64,000 bases of DNA from a bacterium. GTDB lineage: Bacteria > Cyanobacteriota > Vampirovibrionia > Gastranaerophilales > Gastranaerophilaceae. A program made the translations under genes and the position numbers. Location: NCBI GenBank assembly GCA_017559905.1, contig JAFYQF010000024.1:33731-97730 (forward strand). The letters are read 5' to 3'. Shown here in pieces: positions 1-9,405 of the stretch (position 1 is its first letter; each line of letters starts with the position of its first letter). The notes under the pieces were generated by a model. That model was not told the origin of the DNA. It made no database searches and worked only from the letters and a program-made list of their open reading frames with translations.

Positions 1-94
1 TCTGTAAAAGCGGTAAAATTACATACCCGCCACCAAGCAGTAGCATTCCTATTTTGAAAAATGTTTTGTATATATTATATAAATTTTTTTCCAT
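1..94 (-). CDS. Chromate transporter family protein, N-terminal fragment
   Basis: Only the first 31 or so codons lie in the window; the gene runs off the left edge. The visible peptide has a basic start, then FFKIGMLLLGGGYVILPLLQ, which matches the opening helix of ChrA-type (CHR family) transporters, where a glycine-rich GGGY segment followed by PL is typical. The proposed ATG is at 94, with AAGG just upstream at very short spacing; the in-frame GTG immediately before it is an alternative start. It begins about 20 nt after the atpC stop and may be read through from the atp transcript. Substrate cannot be told from this fragment; CHR proteins transport chromate or other anions. Confidence 0.6.
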   Translation of the reverse strand, partial: MEKNLYNIYKTFFKIGMLLLGGGYVILPLLQ

Positions 95-113
95 CACCTT
101 TTACTTAATTAAT

Positions 114-506
114 TTATCGATTCAAAGTTGCTTTCAGCCTAGCCATCGCTCTAGCCACAGCGGCTTCTGCACGTTTTGAATCAATAGCTGCATCGTTATC
201 TTCCAGCCTAGCTTTTGCTCGCCTTAATGCTGCTTCTGCTCTTGCCACATCAATATCATTACCGCTTTCTGCCGTAGTCGTAAGAATGGTACATTCGCCG
301 TCCTTAAATTGGAGAACACCACCCATTGTAGTAAAGAACTTCATTGAAGAACCTTGTTTTACTTTTGTCACACCAATATCCAACGCAGACATAATCGGAA
401 CGTGATTTTTTAAAATACCAAACTCTCCGTCCATTGCTCTTGTATAAATTTCATCTACATCTTCATCAAATACAAGTTTTTCGTGAGTAATTATTTTCAA
501 ATGCAT
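114..506 (-). CDS. atpC: F-type ATP synthase subunit epsilon
   Basis: Epsilon subunit (130 residues) of the F1 sector, which links the central stalk to beta and can restrain ATP hydrolysis. The N-terminal beta-sandwich carries the usual GEFGILKNHVP segment and is followed by two C-terminal helices rich in Ala, Arg and Lys (ARAEAALRRAKARL). The ATG at 506 is preceded by TTGAGGTT at good spacing. A TTG at 518 would add four residues but would lie on that ribosome-binding site, so I prefer 506. It follows atpD after 12 nt, so the two are co-transcribed. No gamma, delta, alpha or Fo gene is next to it. Confidence 0.95.
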   Translation of the reverse strand: MHLKIITHEKLVFDEDVDEIYTRAMDGEFGILKNHVPIMSALDIGVTKVKQGSSMKFFTTMGGVLQFKDGECTILTTTAESGNDIDVARAEAALRRAKARLEDNDAAIDSKRAEAAVARAMARLKATLNR

Positions 507-518
507 AATTAACCTCAA

Positions 519-1974
<1,456 letters not shown>

Positions 1975-2039
1975 TTAATCTTTTTACTAAAGATTTTAAA
2001 AAATACGTTAATGTTTCTTAAAATTACCACTATGTATAT

Positions 2040-2067
2040 TTGAAATTTTTATTTAACGGTGTAGAAT
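2040..2067 (+). promoter_or_regulatory. Promoter of the acyltransferase gene, predicted leaderless
   Basis: TTGAAA (2040-2045), a 16-nt spacer and TAGAAT (2062-2067). The -10 box ends 7 nt before the ATG at 2075, so transcription should begin at or next to the start codon. No ribosome-binding site is visible. Confidence 0.55.
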
Positions 2068-2074
2068 AAAGTCT

Positions 2075-2896
2075 ATGAGTACAGAGGAACAATTATATTC
2101 TGACATCCCACCGACAAGACTTCGGGGCAAAGAGGAGAAATTCCGACCAGCAAAGACAAATCGTTTTTGGCTAACGATTGCAAGTTTGTTTTATTTTAAC
2201 ATGCTTCAAAATCGTTTTTATGCTTTTCGTTTCAAAGGCGAAGAAGAATATTACAACGCAGACAAAGATGTGCCAACAATACTTTTTGCACCACACTGCA
2301 ACTGGTGGGACGGAATTGTTATGTACAACATAACACACAGAATTTTCCACAAAGAAATCCGAATAATGGTAGAAGAACTAAACAGATTTCCGCTATTGAG
2401 ATACAGTGGCGCATATTCTGTAAATAAAAAATCACCTCAATCAGCAATGAAAGCACTTCAATATTCTGTAAAAGTTGTTGGCGATTTAAGAAACATGCTA
2501 TGTATTTTCCCGCAAGGAATTATCAGACCACCACATTACAGCCCAATGGAATTTCAAACTGGTTTAGCGTTCATTGCACAAAATGCGGTGAAAAAATTTG
2601 GAAGAGTTAACCTTATTCCAACAGCAGTGGATTACACTTTCTTGAGAGATAATCGTCCTGAAGTAATGGTTAAATTTGGAAAACGAATTGAGCTAACAGA
2701 CGCAAACATCGACAGAAAAGAATTAACTCATATATTAGAACATTCATTGACTTATGCTTGCGATGATTTGGCGAATGATATTTCAAAAGGAAAGGTTAAC
2801 GATTATAAGATTTTGTTCAAACAGCATCTAAAATGGTACAGACGAATTGAACAAAGATTAAAGAGTATTGACCTTCCACAGGTTGCAGATGTATAA
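2075..2896 (+). CDS. LPLAT/PlsC-family acyltransferase
   Basis: A 273-residue member of the lysophospholipid/glycerol-phosphate acyltransferase superfamily, likely acylating a lysolipid or other hydroxyl acceptor at the inner membrane. The catalytic HX4D motif is HCNWWD (residues 74-79). A degenerate block-III motif, FPQG (145-148, usually FPEG), is followed by an Arg two residues on. A weakly hydrophobic segment lies near residues 32-45. It is divergently transcribed from atpD. The start codon has no ribosome-binding site but sits 7 nt after a promoter -10 box. The exact acceptor is unknown; the FPQG variant argues against assigning it simply as PlsC. Confidence 0.8.
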   Translation: MSTEEQLYSDIPPTRLRGKEEKFRPAKTNRFWLTIASLFYFNMLQNRFYAFRFKGEEEYYNADKDVPTILFAPHCNWWDGIVMYNITHRIFHKEIRIMVEELNRFPLLRYSGAYSVNKKSPQSAMKALQYSVKVVGDLRNMLCIFPQGIIRPPHYSPMEFQTGLAFIAQNAVKKFGRVNLIPTAVDYTFLRDNRPEVMVKFGKRIELTDANIDRKELTHILEHSLTYACDDLANDISKGKVNDYKILFKQHLKWYRRIEQRLKSIDLPQVADV

Positions 2897-2962
2897 AAAA
2901 GTCGGCATCTTTGTGAATGTAATTAGCAATTGTCTTTATTAAATTGCGTTTCGTTTATATTA

Positions 2963-3034
2963 TGTCATTCTGAAGCACAAAGTGCTGAAGAATCTCTGTT
3001 CAAGAGAGATCCTTCACATTCGTTCAGGATGACA
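2963..3034. repeat. Dispersed palindromic repeat, complete two-armed copy
   Basis: A 72-bp element bounded by TGTCATTCTGA and TCAGGATGACA (inverted, one mismatch). The left arm contains the perfect mini-palindrome AGCAC-AAA-GTGCT and then GAAGAATCTCT. The right arm reads GAGAGATCCTTCAC, then TTCGTTCAGGATGACA. The whole can fold as a long imperfect hairpin. Related arms occur at 3122-3157, 5034-5181 and 55838-56022. Confidence 0.8.
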
Positions 3035-3121
3035 GAAAAAAGTTAAAGATGACAGATATTGATGTAATTTCATTTACCCCTAACATTCTAATGAGCATAA
3101 GCGAAGAAGTATCTATAAAAA

Positions 3122-3157
3122 TGTCATTCTGAAACTCGCAAGAGTTGAAGAATCTCC
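3122..3157. repeat. Dispersed palindromic repeat, single arm
   Basis: Begins TGTCATTCTGA, continues with a different core palindrome (ACTC-GCAA-GAGT) and ends GAAGAATCTCC. This is the same arm as at 2963 but with another core and no partner arm. It lies directly before the terminator of the gene ending at 3190. Confidence 0.75.
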
Positions 3158-3160
3158 TAT

Positions 3161-3189
3161 AAAAAAAGTCGGGATTAAATCCCGACTTT
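3161..3189 (-). terminator. Rho-independent terminator of the 561-residue protein gene
   Basis: On the minus strand, directly after the stop codon: stem AGTCGGGAT / ATCCCGACT with a short loop (3167-3187), then seven U. The poly-T on the other side means it could also work on plus-strand transcripts. Confidence 0.85.
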
Positions 3190-4878
3190 TTACGCATTAT
3201 ATCGTTTAAACGATTTTTCAATATTCTTTTGAATTACTGATTTTATCGTATCGTATTCCGTTGATAGTGAAGAAATTTCTGTATCCAAATTTTTCATCTT
3301 CATATCTAGGATATTTTCTTTGTTATTAATTTTAGCTTTTTCTCTTGCATAACGAGCTTCAGCTTGAGCAATACCTTCTTCGTCAGTTACCTCTTTAATA
3401 AAAGTATTAGTTGCATAGTTACCTTGATAGTAGAAACCATCATCAGAAAGTGTTGAAATATACATATTACCGTTTTTGAATGATTCTTGTAAGTATCTAT
3501 CATCTTTAACGTTAACATTTTCAACCCAACCTTTAGCACAGATTTGGTTAAACAAAGCATCCCAGAACGCCGCGATTAACAAGTTGTCACCAGAAGTATC
3601 TACATCAGTAACCATTGTGAACATAAACATATCATCAATCAAGTTACTATCTGCAACAGTACGTCCATCTTCTGACCTACCGCTTTTATAATTATCATTA
3701 TCGTCAACTTTGTATGAAGAAGTATCAATACCTTCCATATATTGTGCAAAATATGTCAAGTAAGCTTTTACCATATTTGACAAGTTTAAACCATAAGCAT
3801 CATTGTACTCATCATCGCCAGGGCTTGATGCGTTTTGGATATAAACAATACCAATATGACCGTCAACATCCGCTCTATTTAATTGTTTACCAATTTCTTT
3901 AGAACTGTTACCACTAGCCCACATACTTTCCATAAAAGATTGACCACAGCGTTTGAAAAATGCAAAGTTTGAATGGTCAAGACCTCCAGAGTCAGTGATA
4001 TCACTCAAACACTCAACAATATCCATTGTCATACTTCTTGCATAAGCTAATGCTGCTTGAGTATATGGGTCCCCTGTATCTAACAAATCTTCAAATTGAG
4101 TGAACATATCTTCCCAGAAACTTGATGTTGCAACACAGTCAGTTACAGCCCAAGAATAATATGGATCGCCACTTTTTAAATGGTCAAAATTACCTTTAAT
4201 ACTGTAGTTACCATTTAACAAATCACCTAAAGAGATTTTGCCACCAGTACCCAAGTTAGTGTTGCCTTCATATATATCAAGGCTGAAACCACCTTGCTCG
4301 GTACTTAATCCGTTAGCAAGGTCAGAAAAATCATAATAAGAACTGCTTACCATTTCAATCAAATCTTGTAATGTACCTGTTGTTGTATTAACGTTAACAA
4401 GATTTGCATCACCAACACCAGCAGCTTGGTTATAGGTAGTTTTCTTGATATTATCAGCTTGAACTTGAGAAATATAACCTGTTCCTGCTAAAGAATCAAT
4501 AAATGCATTGCGCAAGTCAGATGATGGCAAACCATCAAGACCTTCTTGTGGAATACCTGCATCACGTGCAGCTTTTGCCAATCTGTCATCAAGAACAATT
4601 CTACCTGAAGAATCAGTAACAGGCATTGGAGTGTAATTATTAAGTTGAGATGGTGCCATCAACAAACCATAATTCAATGGCATTTGTTCTGAACCAGTTC
4701 CATAATAATCATAAACCAGTTTTGTTTGATTCATAGCATTGTCATATTCCGCAGAAACCTTTTCCATATCTCTAGACAAGGCAATCTTTTGGTGCGAAAG
4801 ACGCATGCTTTCGTACTCACAGTCAGATTTTCTGGCTGTTATGGTTAATAATCTCGCTTGTGATGCTGATAATCCCAT
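3190..4878 (-). CDS. Unknown protein, MGLSASQARLL family (long paralogue)
   Basis: A 562-residue protein of unknown function. It starts MGLSASQARLLTITARK and then has a helical, coiled-coil-like segment to about residue 55. The middle is long, polar, rich in Asn, Asp, Ser and Tyr, and different from its paralogue. The last 60 residues are again helical, with NILDMKMKNLDTEISSLSTE and a KSVIQKNIEKSF ending. The gene at 5356-6480 shares both ends but not the middle. Conserved helical termini around a variable centre are the architecture of flagellar or type III axial proteins, but I see no sequence match to flagellin, FlgE, FlgK or FlgL. There is no signal peptide. A secreted or structural role is a guess. 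It has its own terminator. Confidence 0.7.
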   Translation of the reverse strand: MGLSASQARLLTITARKSDCEYESMRLSHQKIALSRDMEKVSAEYDNAMNQTKLVYDYYGTGSEQMPLNYGLLMAPSQLNNYTPMPVTDSSGRIVLDDRLAKAARDAGIPQEGLDGLPSSDLRNAFIDSLAGTGYISQVQADNIKKTTYNQAAGVGDANLVNVNTTTGTLQDLIEMVSSSYYDFSDLANGLSTEQGGFSLDIYEGNTNLGTGGKISLGDLLNGNYSIKGNFDHLKSGDPYYSWAVTDCVATSSFWEDMFTQFEDLLDTGDPYTQAALAYARSMTMDIVECLSDITDSGGLDHSNFAFFKRCGQSFMESMWASGNSSKEIGKQLNRADVDGHIGIVYIQNASSPGDDEYNDAYGLNLSNMVKAYLTYFAQYMEGIDTSSYKVDDNDNYKSGRSEDGRTVADSNLIDDMFMFTMVTDVDTSGDNLLIAAFWDALFNQICAKGWVENVNVKDDRYLQESFKNGNMYISTLSDDGFYYQGNYATNTFIKEVTDEEGIAQAEARYAREKAKINNKENILDMKMKNLDTEISSLSTEYDTIKSVIQKNIEKSFKRYNA

Positions 4879-5033
4879 TGTCTTGTCCGAAATCCTTTCA
4901 AGTTAGTAACAATCCTATTTATTCATGTAGTATGACGGCTTTTTCAGCCTAAAACTTTAAAAAGTTTATAGCTGTTTGTAACATTTATTTACATAAAATC
5001 ATAAATTATTCTCCCACTCTATGAACGAACACC

Positions 5034-5181
5034 TGTCATCCTGAACGAAGTGAAGGATCTCTATTGATTGAGATTCTTCAGCACTTCGTACTCCAGAATG
5101 ACATGATGAGATTCTTCAACTCTTACGAGTTTCAGAATAACGTAATTGAGATTCTTCTTCGCTTACGCTCATCAGAATGAC
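5034..5181. repeat. Dispersed palindromic repeat cluster (three units)
   Basis: A full two-armed unit at 5034-5103 (TGTCATCCTGA... to ...CCAGAATGACA) is followed by a single arm at 5108-5141 (GAGATTCTTCA, core ACTCTTACGAGT, TTCAGAATAACG) and another at 5148-5181 (GAGATTCTTC, core TCGCTTACGCTCA, TCAGAATGAC). Ends are conserved and cores vary, as in the copies at 2963 and 55838. Confidence 0.8.
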
Positions 5182-5267
5182 TGATGTTTCATCTTCCCCT
5201 GTAAAGGGAAATAGTTCTGTCACACAAAACTCTGTTCCAAGCGCCAATTTCACACAAAAAACTTTGC

Positions 5268-5293
5268 AAAAAAAAACCGCTTTGGATAAGCGG
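5268..5293 (-). terminator. Rho-independent terminator of the 374-residue protein gene
   Basis: On the minus strand, stem CCGCTT / AAGCGG (5293-5288 and 5282-5277) with a 5-nt loop is followed by nine U. It lies about 60 bp after the stop codon at 5356. Confidence 0.75.
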
Positions 5294-5355
5294 CAGGGAA
5301 ATAGTTACGAAATTAGGGAAAATAATATGTGGGAAAAATTTAATAGGTAAATCTT

Positions 5356-6480
5356 TTATGAGAACGTATTGAATGTTTTTTCTACGTTCTTATCAATTAT
5401 ACTCTTAACTGAATCATATTCTGTCTGCAAAGCATTATGTTCTGTATCAAGTTTTCTTAATTGCATATCAAAAATATTGTCTTTTCTTTCAGCGTCAGCC
5501 ATATCCATTTTGTATTGCTGTTCAACTCTAGCAATTTCTCGTTCATCCTCAACTTCTTGGATATTTGTATCCTGATCAATTGAAGTAGAAATAAATTTTT
5601 TATCTACTGCTGAATAATATTCAAGTTGCAATTCGCCTTTACGAAGTTGCTCTTCAAACCAAGTATTATCTTTTAAAGTTTTTGTTTCATCAGCTTCAGT
5701 ATAGTAACCTGTTTGTTGAATTCTTTGGAAAATATTCGTTAAATATTGGATGTATTCAGCGTTTTCAGGATTTGCTGCAGTTTTCAATGTATTTGCAGAA
5801 TCTGAATCGCCATAATACGCCTCTGTCAAAGCCATTGCATAGTCAAAGTTTTGACGTTGTTCAGGTGTTGTACCTTCGTAATTCAATGGTGTAGTCACAC
5901 CGTCATAAGTGTATGTAGCAAAACCATTAAACGCACCCGCACCTAATGTTGTATAACCAAACTCAAGTCCGTGTTCTTCGTCCTCGAATTCTAGACCTAC
6001 AGAAGTCAAATAAACATCCCAAGCATCGTGAATTTTTTGTTTTGCAAGTAACTTATCAACATCTTCATCCTCTGCGCCTGCAGTGTTTTTTGTGATGTCG
6101 ATATTCGCTTGAGAATAACCCAAAGTCGCCAAGAATTTATTCAAGTCGCCATTTCCAGATTCATAAGCTTGCGCCATTTTTTCAGAAATCAAGACTTTTC
6201 CATCTTTATTTGTTACAACATATTGTTTACCAGCCGCAACAGTCTGAAATCCTGTCATCAATCCATACGAAATATCTGTATAAACTTCATCTGAACCATT
6301 AAATCCTGTAAGAACTGTCAATTTTGTAGCATCCAACGCTGCAAGATAGTTTTTGTTTAATTGATCCATCTTGTCAGTAAGTTGAATTTTAGCAGTGGAA
6401 ATATCCTGACCCGTATTTTCGTTGTCAGTCAAACGAGCTGTAATACTCAACAATCTAGCTTGTGAAGCAGCCATTCCCAT
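5356..6480 (-). CDS. Unknown protein, MGMAASQARLL family (short paralogue)
   Basis: A 374-residue paralogue of the product of 3190-4878. It starts MGMAASQARLLSITARLTD, followed by a helical segment containing KIQLTDKMDQLNKNYLAALD. The middle is polar and unrelated in detail to the paralogue. The C-terminus is helical (NIFDMQLRKLDTEHNALQTE) and ends in KSIIDKNVEKTFNTFS. No signal peptide or membrane segment is visible. The ATG at 6480 is preceded by GAAAGGAC at good spacing. The tandem arrangement and matching ends suggest duplication followed by replacement or fast divergence of the centre. Function unknown. Confidence 0.7.
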   Translation of the reverse strand: MGMAASQARLLSITARLTDNENTGQDISTAKIQLTDKMDQLNKNYLAALDATKLTVLTGFNGSDEVYTDISYGLMTGFQTVAAGKQYVVTNKDGKVLISEKMAQAYESGNGDLNKFLATLGYSQANIDITKNTAGAEDEDVDKLLAKQKIHDAWDVYLTSVGLEFEDEEHGLEFGYTTLGAGAFNGFATYTYDGVTTPLNYEGTTPEQRQNFDYAMALTEAYYGDSDSANTLKTAANPENAEYIQYLTNIFQRIQQTGYYTEADETKTLKDNTWFEEQLRKGELQLEYYSAVDKKFISTSIDQDTNIQEVEDEREIARVEQQYKMDMADAERKDNIFDMQLRKLDTEHNALQTEYDSVKSIIDKNVEKTFNTFS

Positions 6481-6597
6481 TTGCGTTCAGTCCTTTCATT
6501 ATCCGTAATCTATACTTCCTATTACGGACAACTCTCAACTAAACTTTAAATAAAGCTAGAGAATATTAAGATATTGTTACAAAACAATATTCAACAT

Positions 6598-7335
6598 CTA
6601 CACTAACTCATCTGGCTCTAATATAGTTATAGCTTCCAATCCATCCAACTTTTCAAACTCTTTATACATTGTTTTTACAGGACTTTTTACATTAATATCC
6701 GCAGTAAAAGATATATTTGTACAGTTTTGAAGTTTTGCACTTTGCTTTTTATTTATCTCAAGGATTGATGTAAAATTATCGACAATATAATCATAGATAC
6801 AGTCTGCACTTTCGGTCACACAAGACAATTTCACCTTGATTCGTTTTTTATTTTTAGCACTACCACGTAGGAAAGTTTTTTCAAAAACCCTTGCCATTAC
6901 AAGAACTATGATAGTGAAAATTGTAGACATAATTGCGATACCATACATACCTGTACCGCAAGCCATACCAATAGCCGCAGACACCCACAATGTAGCGGCA
7001 GTAGTAAGACCAAAAACGTTTGCACCGTGTCTTAACACCGTACCACCACCAATGAAACCGATACCAGTAACTACTTGCGCCGCAACACGAGCAGTATCTC
7101 TTGTTCCTAGTTCATCACCTATAACAGAAACTTCTGGGAATCCATATATAGAAAGAAGTGTAAATATACAAGACCCTACACAAACCAAAATATTAGTTCT
7201 CAACCCTGCATATTTATTGGTCATTTCTCTTTCCAAACCAATTGCAAAACCTAGAAATATAGCTGAAATAATTCGCATCTCTATCTCTAAATCAAATAAG
7301 CTTTTTATAATTTCTGTTATATCTGCAATATTCAA
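6598..7335 (-). CDS. MgtC/SapB family membrane protein
   Basis: A 245-residue inner-membrane protein. The first 150 residues hold about five hydrophobic segments with the family's signature GLEREMTNKYAGLRTN, GIGFIGGGTVLR and GLTTAATLWVSAAIGMACG. The remainder is a soluble, ACT-like C-terminal domain. MgtC proteins are linked to growth at low Mg2+ and to control of the F-ATPase or P-type transporters. No magnesium-sensing leader is obvious upstream. It lies 20 nt before the OppC start region on the same strand as the Opp genes, but as the upstream gene's neighbour in the opposite order (its stop faces the SASQARLL genes). Confidence 0.88.
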   Translation of the reverse strand: MNIADITEIIKSLFDLEIEMRIISAIFLGFAIGLEREMTNKYAGLRTNILVCVGSCIFTLLSIYGFPEVSVIGDELGTRDTARVAAQVVTGIGFIGGGTVLRHGANVFGLTTAATLWVSAAIGMACGTGMYGIAIMSTIFTIIVLVMARVFEKTFLRGSAKNKKRIKVKLSCVTESADCIYDYIVDNFTSILEINKKQSAKLQNCTNISFTADINVKSPVKTMYKEFEKLDGLEAITILEPDELV

Positions 7336-7356
7336 AATTCCAAACCTTCCTTAAAT

Positions 7357-8424
7357 TTACCTAACCTTGTTTTTAGGATCTAAAACATCCCTTATTGTAT
7401 CACCTATGAGGTTAAATGCCAACACCGCAATAAAAATTAAAAATCCTGGTGTCAAAAGCCAAGGTCTTGAAATAATATTCGTAAACTCTTGCGCTTCCTT
7501 AAGCATATTTCCCCAACTTGCGTCAGGTTGTTGTATTCCTAACCCTAAAAAGCTTAAACCTGATTCAGACAATATATACGACGGCACAGACAATGTCATT
7601 GCCACAATTACAAAACTAGTCGTCTGCGGAAGTATATGCTTGATTATAATACCCAATTTTGATTGTCCTATAGAACGTGCCGCTTGAACAAATTCCTGAT
7701 TTTTTACAGACAACACCATTCCTCTGACAACTCTCGCAAAACCTGCCCAACCTACAAGCGCAAGAATTATTACTATCAAAATAAACCTTTGAATACTTGT
7801 CATGCCAGATGGAAGTACTGATGCCAGAATTATCAGCAAATAAAAGCTTGGTATTGACATAACCGCCTCTGCAAACCTCATCATTACAGCGTCAACTTTT
7901 CCGCCTAAATATCCTGAAATTCCACCATACAACAACCCTATCGGGAACAAGACAAACAATGCCAAAAAACCAATTGTCATTGATATTCTACCGCCAAATA
8001 GCAAACGTGAAAATACATCACGCCCGTTTATATCTGCTCCTAATAAAAATAATCTTCCGTCGCTATCTGTTGTAAAAAGATGTCTTTTCATCGGAATTAA
8101 CCCTAAAAATTTATAAGGTTCACCTTGCGCAAATAATTTCAGATAATGCTTTTGACTTCTATCTAAAGTGTAGACTATCTTTAAATTTTCACCGTCAAAA
8201 TCTCTACGATAGTTATACGTATAAGGTTTTGACAACTTGCCGTTTTCGTCAATCACAAATATTTTTGACGGAGGCACATACGCCATTGTCCTATCAGAAA
8301 AATCTTTCGTATATGGCGCTATAAAATCTGCAAAAAATAATGCAAAATAAATTATCCCTAATACGATAAGCGCAACTCTTGCAAATTTATCTTTCCAAAG
8401 CTGTTGAAGTACATCTCTAAACAT
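7357..8424 (-). CDS. oppC: Oligopeptide/dipeptide ABC transporter permease, OppC type
   Basis: A 355-residue inner-membrane permease. The N-terminal helix FARVALIVLGIIYFALFFADF is followed by an unusually long periplasmic loop (about residues 35-125) and then a BPD_transp_1 domain with the coupling motif region GWAGFARVVRGMVLSVKNQEFVQAARSIG. The end LGDTIRDVLDPK-like (IGDTIRDVLDPKNKVR) is typical of OppC/DppC. It overlaps oppB by one base (TAATG) and has AGGGAGGTG upstream. It is the last gene of a binding protein-OppB-OppC unit; no ATPase gene is linked. MgtC follows on the same strand. Confidence 0.9.
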   Translation of the reverse strand: MFRDVLQQLWKDKFARVALIVLGIIYFALFFADFIAPYTKDFSDRTMAYVPPSKIFVIDENGKLSKPYTYNYRRDFDGENLKIVYTLDRSQKHYLKLFAQGEPYKFLGLIPMKRHLFTTDSDGRLFLLGADINGRDVFSRLLFGGRISMTIGFLALFVLFPIGLLYGGISGYLGGKVDAVMMRFAEAVMSIPSFYLLIILASVLPSGMTSIQRFILIVIILALVGWAGFARVVRGMVLSVKNQEFVQAARSIGQSKLGIIIKHILPQTTSFVIVAMTLSVPSYILSESGLSFLGLGIQQPDASWGNMLKEAQEFTNIISRPWLLTPGFLIFIAVLAFNLIGDTIRDVLDPKNKVR

Positions 8425-9404
8425 TATGACGCACCTCCCTTAACTCTAATTCTTGGGTCTGTAATTATCAATAAAATATCAGCAATTAAATTACCCAAAA
8501 TTAGCATAATTGCACCCATCATTAACGATGCCATTACAAGATTAATATCCGAACGCAAGACAGCTTCCAAAATCAAACGTCCCAACCCTGGATATTGAAA
8601 AACATATTCTGTCAAAGCTGCTCCACTCAAAAGCCCCGCAAATTCAAAACCTAATAAGGTTATCATCGGATTTATTGCATTTCTCAAGGCGTGTTTATAA
8701 ACAACTTTGAACTCACTCAAACCTTTAGCTTTTGCAAATTTTACATAATCACTATCCAATACATCAAGCAAGTTCGCCCTCATCTGTCTTTGCAATCCCG
8801 CCAAAGATATTGTGAACAAAACTGTCACTGGCAACACCAAATGATGCGCTAAATCTAAAATTTTACGTCCAAACGTCATCTCTGCAAAATTTGAAGACGT
8901 CAAACCTCCAATCGGAAACCATCCAGTTTTTACAGCAAAAATTAACAACAAAACCGCAAAGAAAAATGACGGAATCGCCATCCCAATACTAGTCAAAACT
9001 GTCAAAACCCTATCCAACGGAGATTTCCATTTTAAGGCTGCCGCAACACCTAGAGGTACTCCAACAACCCAAGTTAAAAAAATTACAATAACCGCTAACA
9101 ATAAAGTGTTTGGAATTCTTTCTTTCAACTTTACGCTAACTTGTTCCCCATTCGAAGTTACACCCAAATCACCTTGCACAAAAGATTTTGCCCATTTACC
9201 ATACTGTACAATAATAGGTTTATCAAGCCCTAACCTTTCTGTTTCTTTTTGAAGAGTTTCTTTTGATACTGATGGATTTAATTTCAATTCCGCCAAAGGA
9301 TCAACTGGCGATAACCTAATTATGAAAAAACTTATTATTGATACAATAATCAATAAAGGAATCGATTGTAATATTCTTTTTAATATATATAAAAATATTT
9401 GCAT
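8424..9404 (-). CDS. oppB: Oligopeptide/dipeptide ABC transporter permease, OppB type
   Basis: Inner-membrane permease of about 326 residues. It has an N-terminal TM helix, the OppB/DppB pattern RLSPVDPLAEL near residue 30, a permease domain with the coupling loop DVLDSDYVKFAKAKGLSEFKVVYKHALRNA, and a C-terminal LIADILLIITDPRIR. I place the start at the ATG at 9404 because AGGAG lies 4 nt upstream; an in-frame ATG at 9416 would use that site as coding sequence. It starts 1 nt after the stop of the binding-protein gene and overlaps oppC, which indicates translational coupling. Confidence 0.88.
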   Translation of the reverse strand: MQIFLYILKRILQSIPLLIIVSIISFFIIRLSPVDPLAELKLNPSVSKETLQKETERLGLDKPIIVQYGKWAKSFVQGDLGVTSNGEQVSVKLKERIPNTLLLAVIVIFLTWVVGVPLGVAAALKWKSPLDRVLTVLTSIGMAIPSFFFAVLLLIFAVKTGWFPIGGLTSSNFAEMTFGRKILDLAHHLVLPVTVLFTISLAGLQRQMRANLLDVLDSDYVKFAKAKGLSEFKVVYKHALRNAINPMITLLGFEFAGLLSGAALTEYVFQYPGLGRLILEAVLRSDINLVMASLMMGAIMLILGNLIADILLIITDPRIRVKGGAS

Positions 9405-9405
9405 A

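Larger units (their letters stand above)
4879..5355. other. Intergenic region with repeats and one terminator, no gene seen
   Basis: A gap of 477 bp between the two MGxxASQARLL genes. I see the upstream region of the 562-residue gene at the left, a cluster of three palindromic repeat arms at 5034-5181 and a minus-strand terminator at 5268-5293. No open frame here has a convincing start and codon pattern. Confidence 0.6.

Noticed and set aside
6836..7354. A 172-codon frame antisense to the MgtC gene
   Set aside because: The opposite frame encodes a clear MgtC protein with conserved motifs; this one is a by-product of its codon use.
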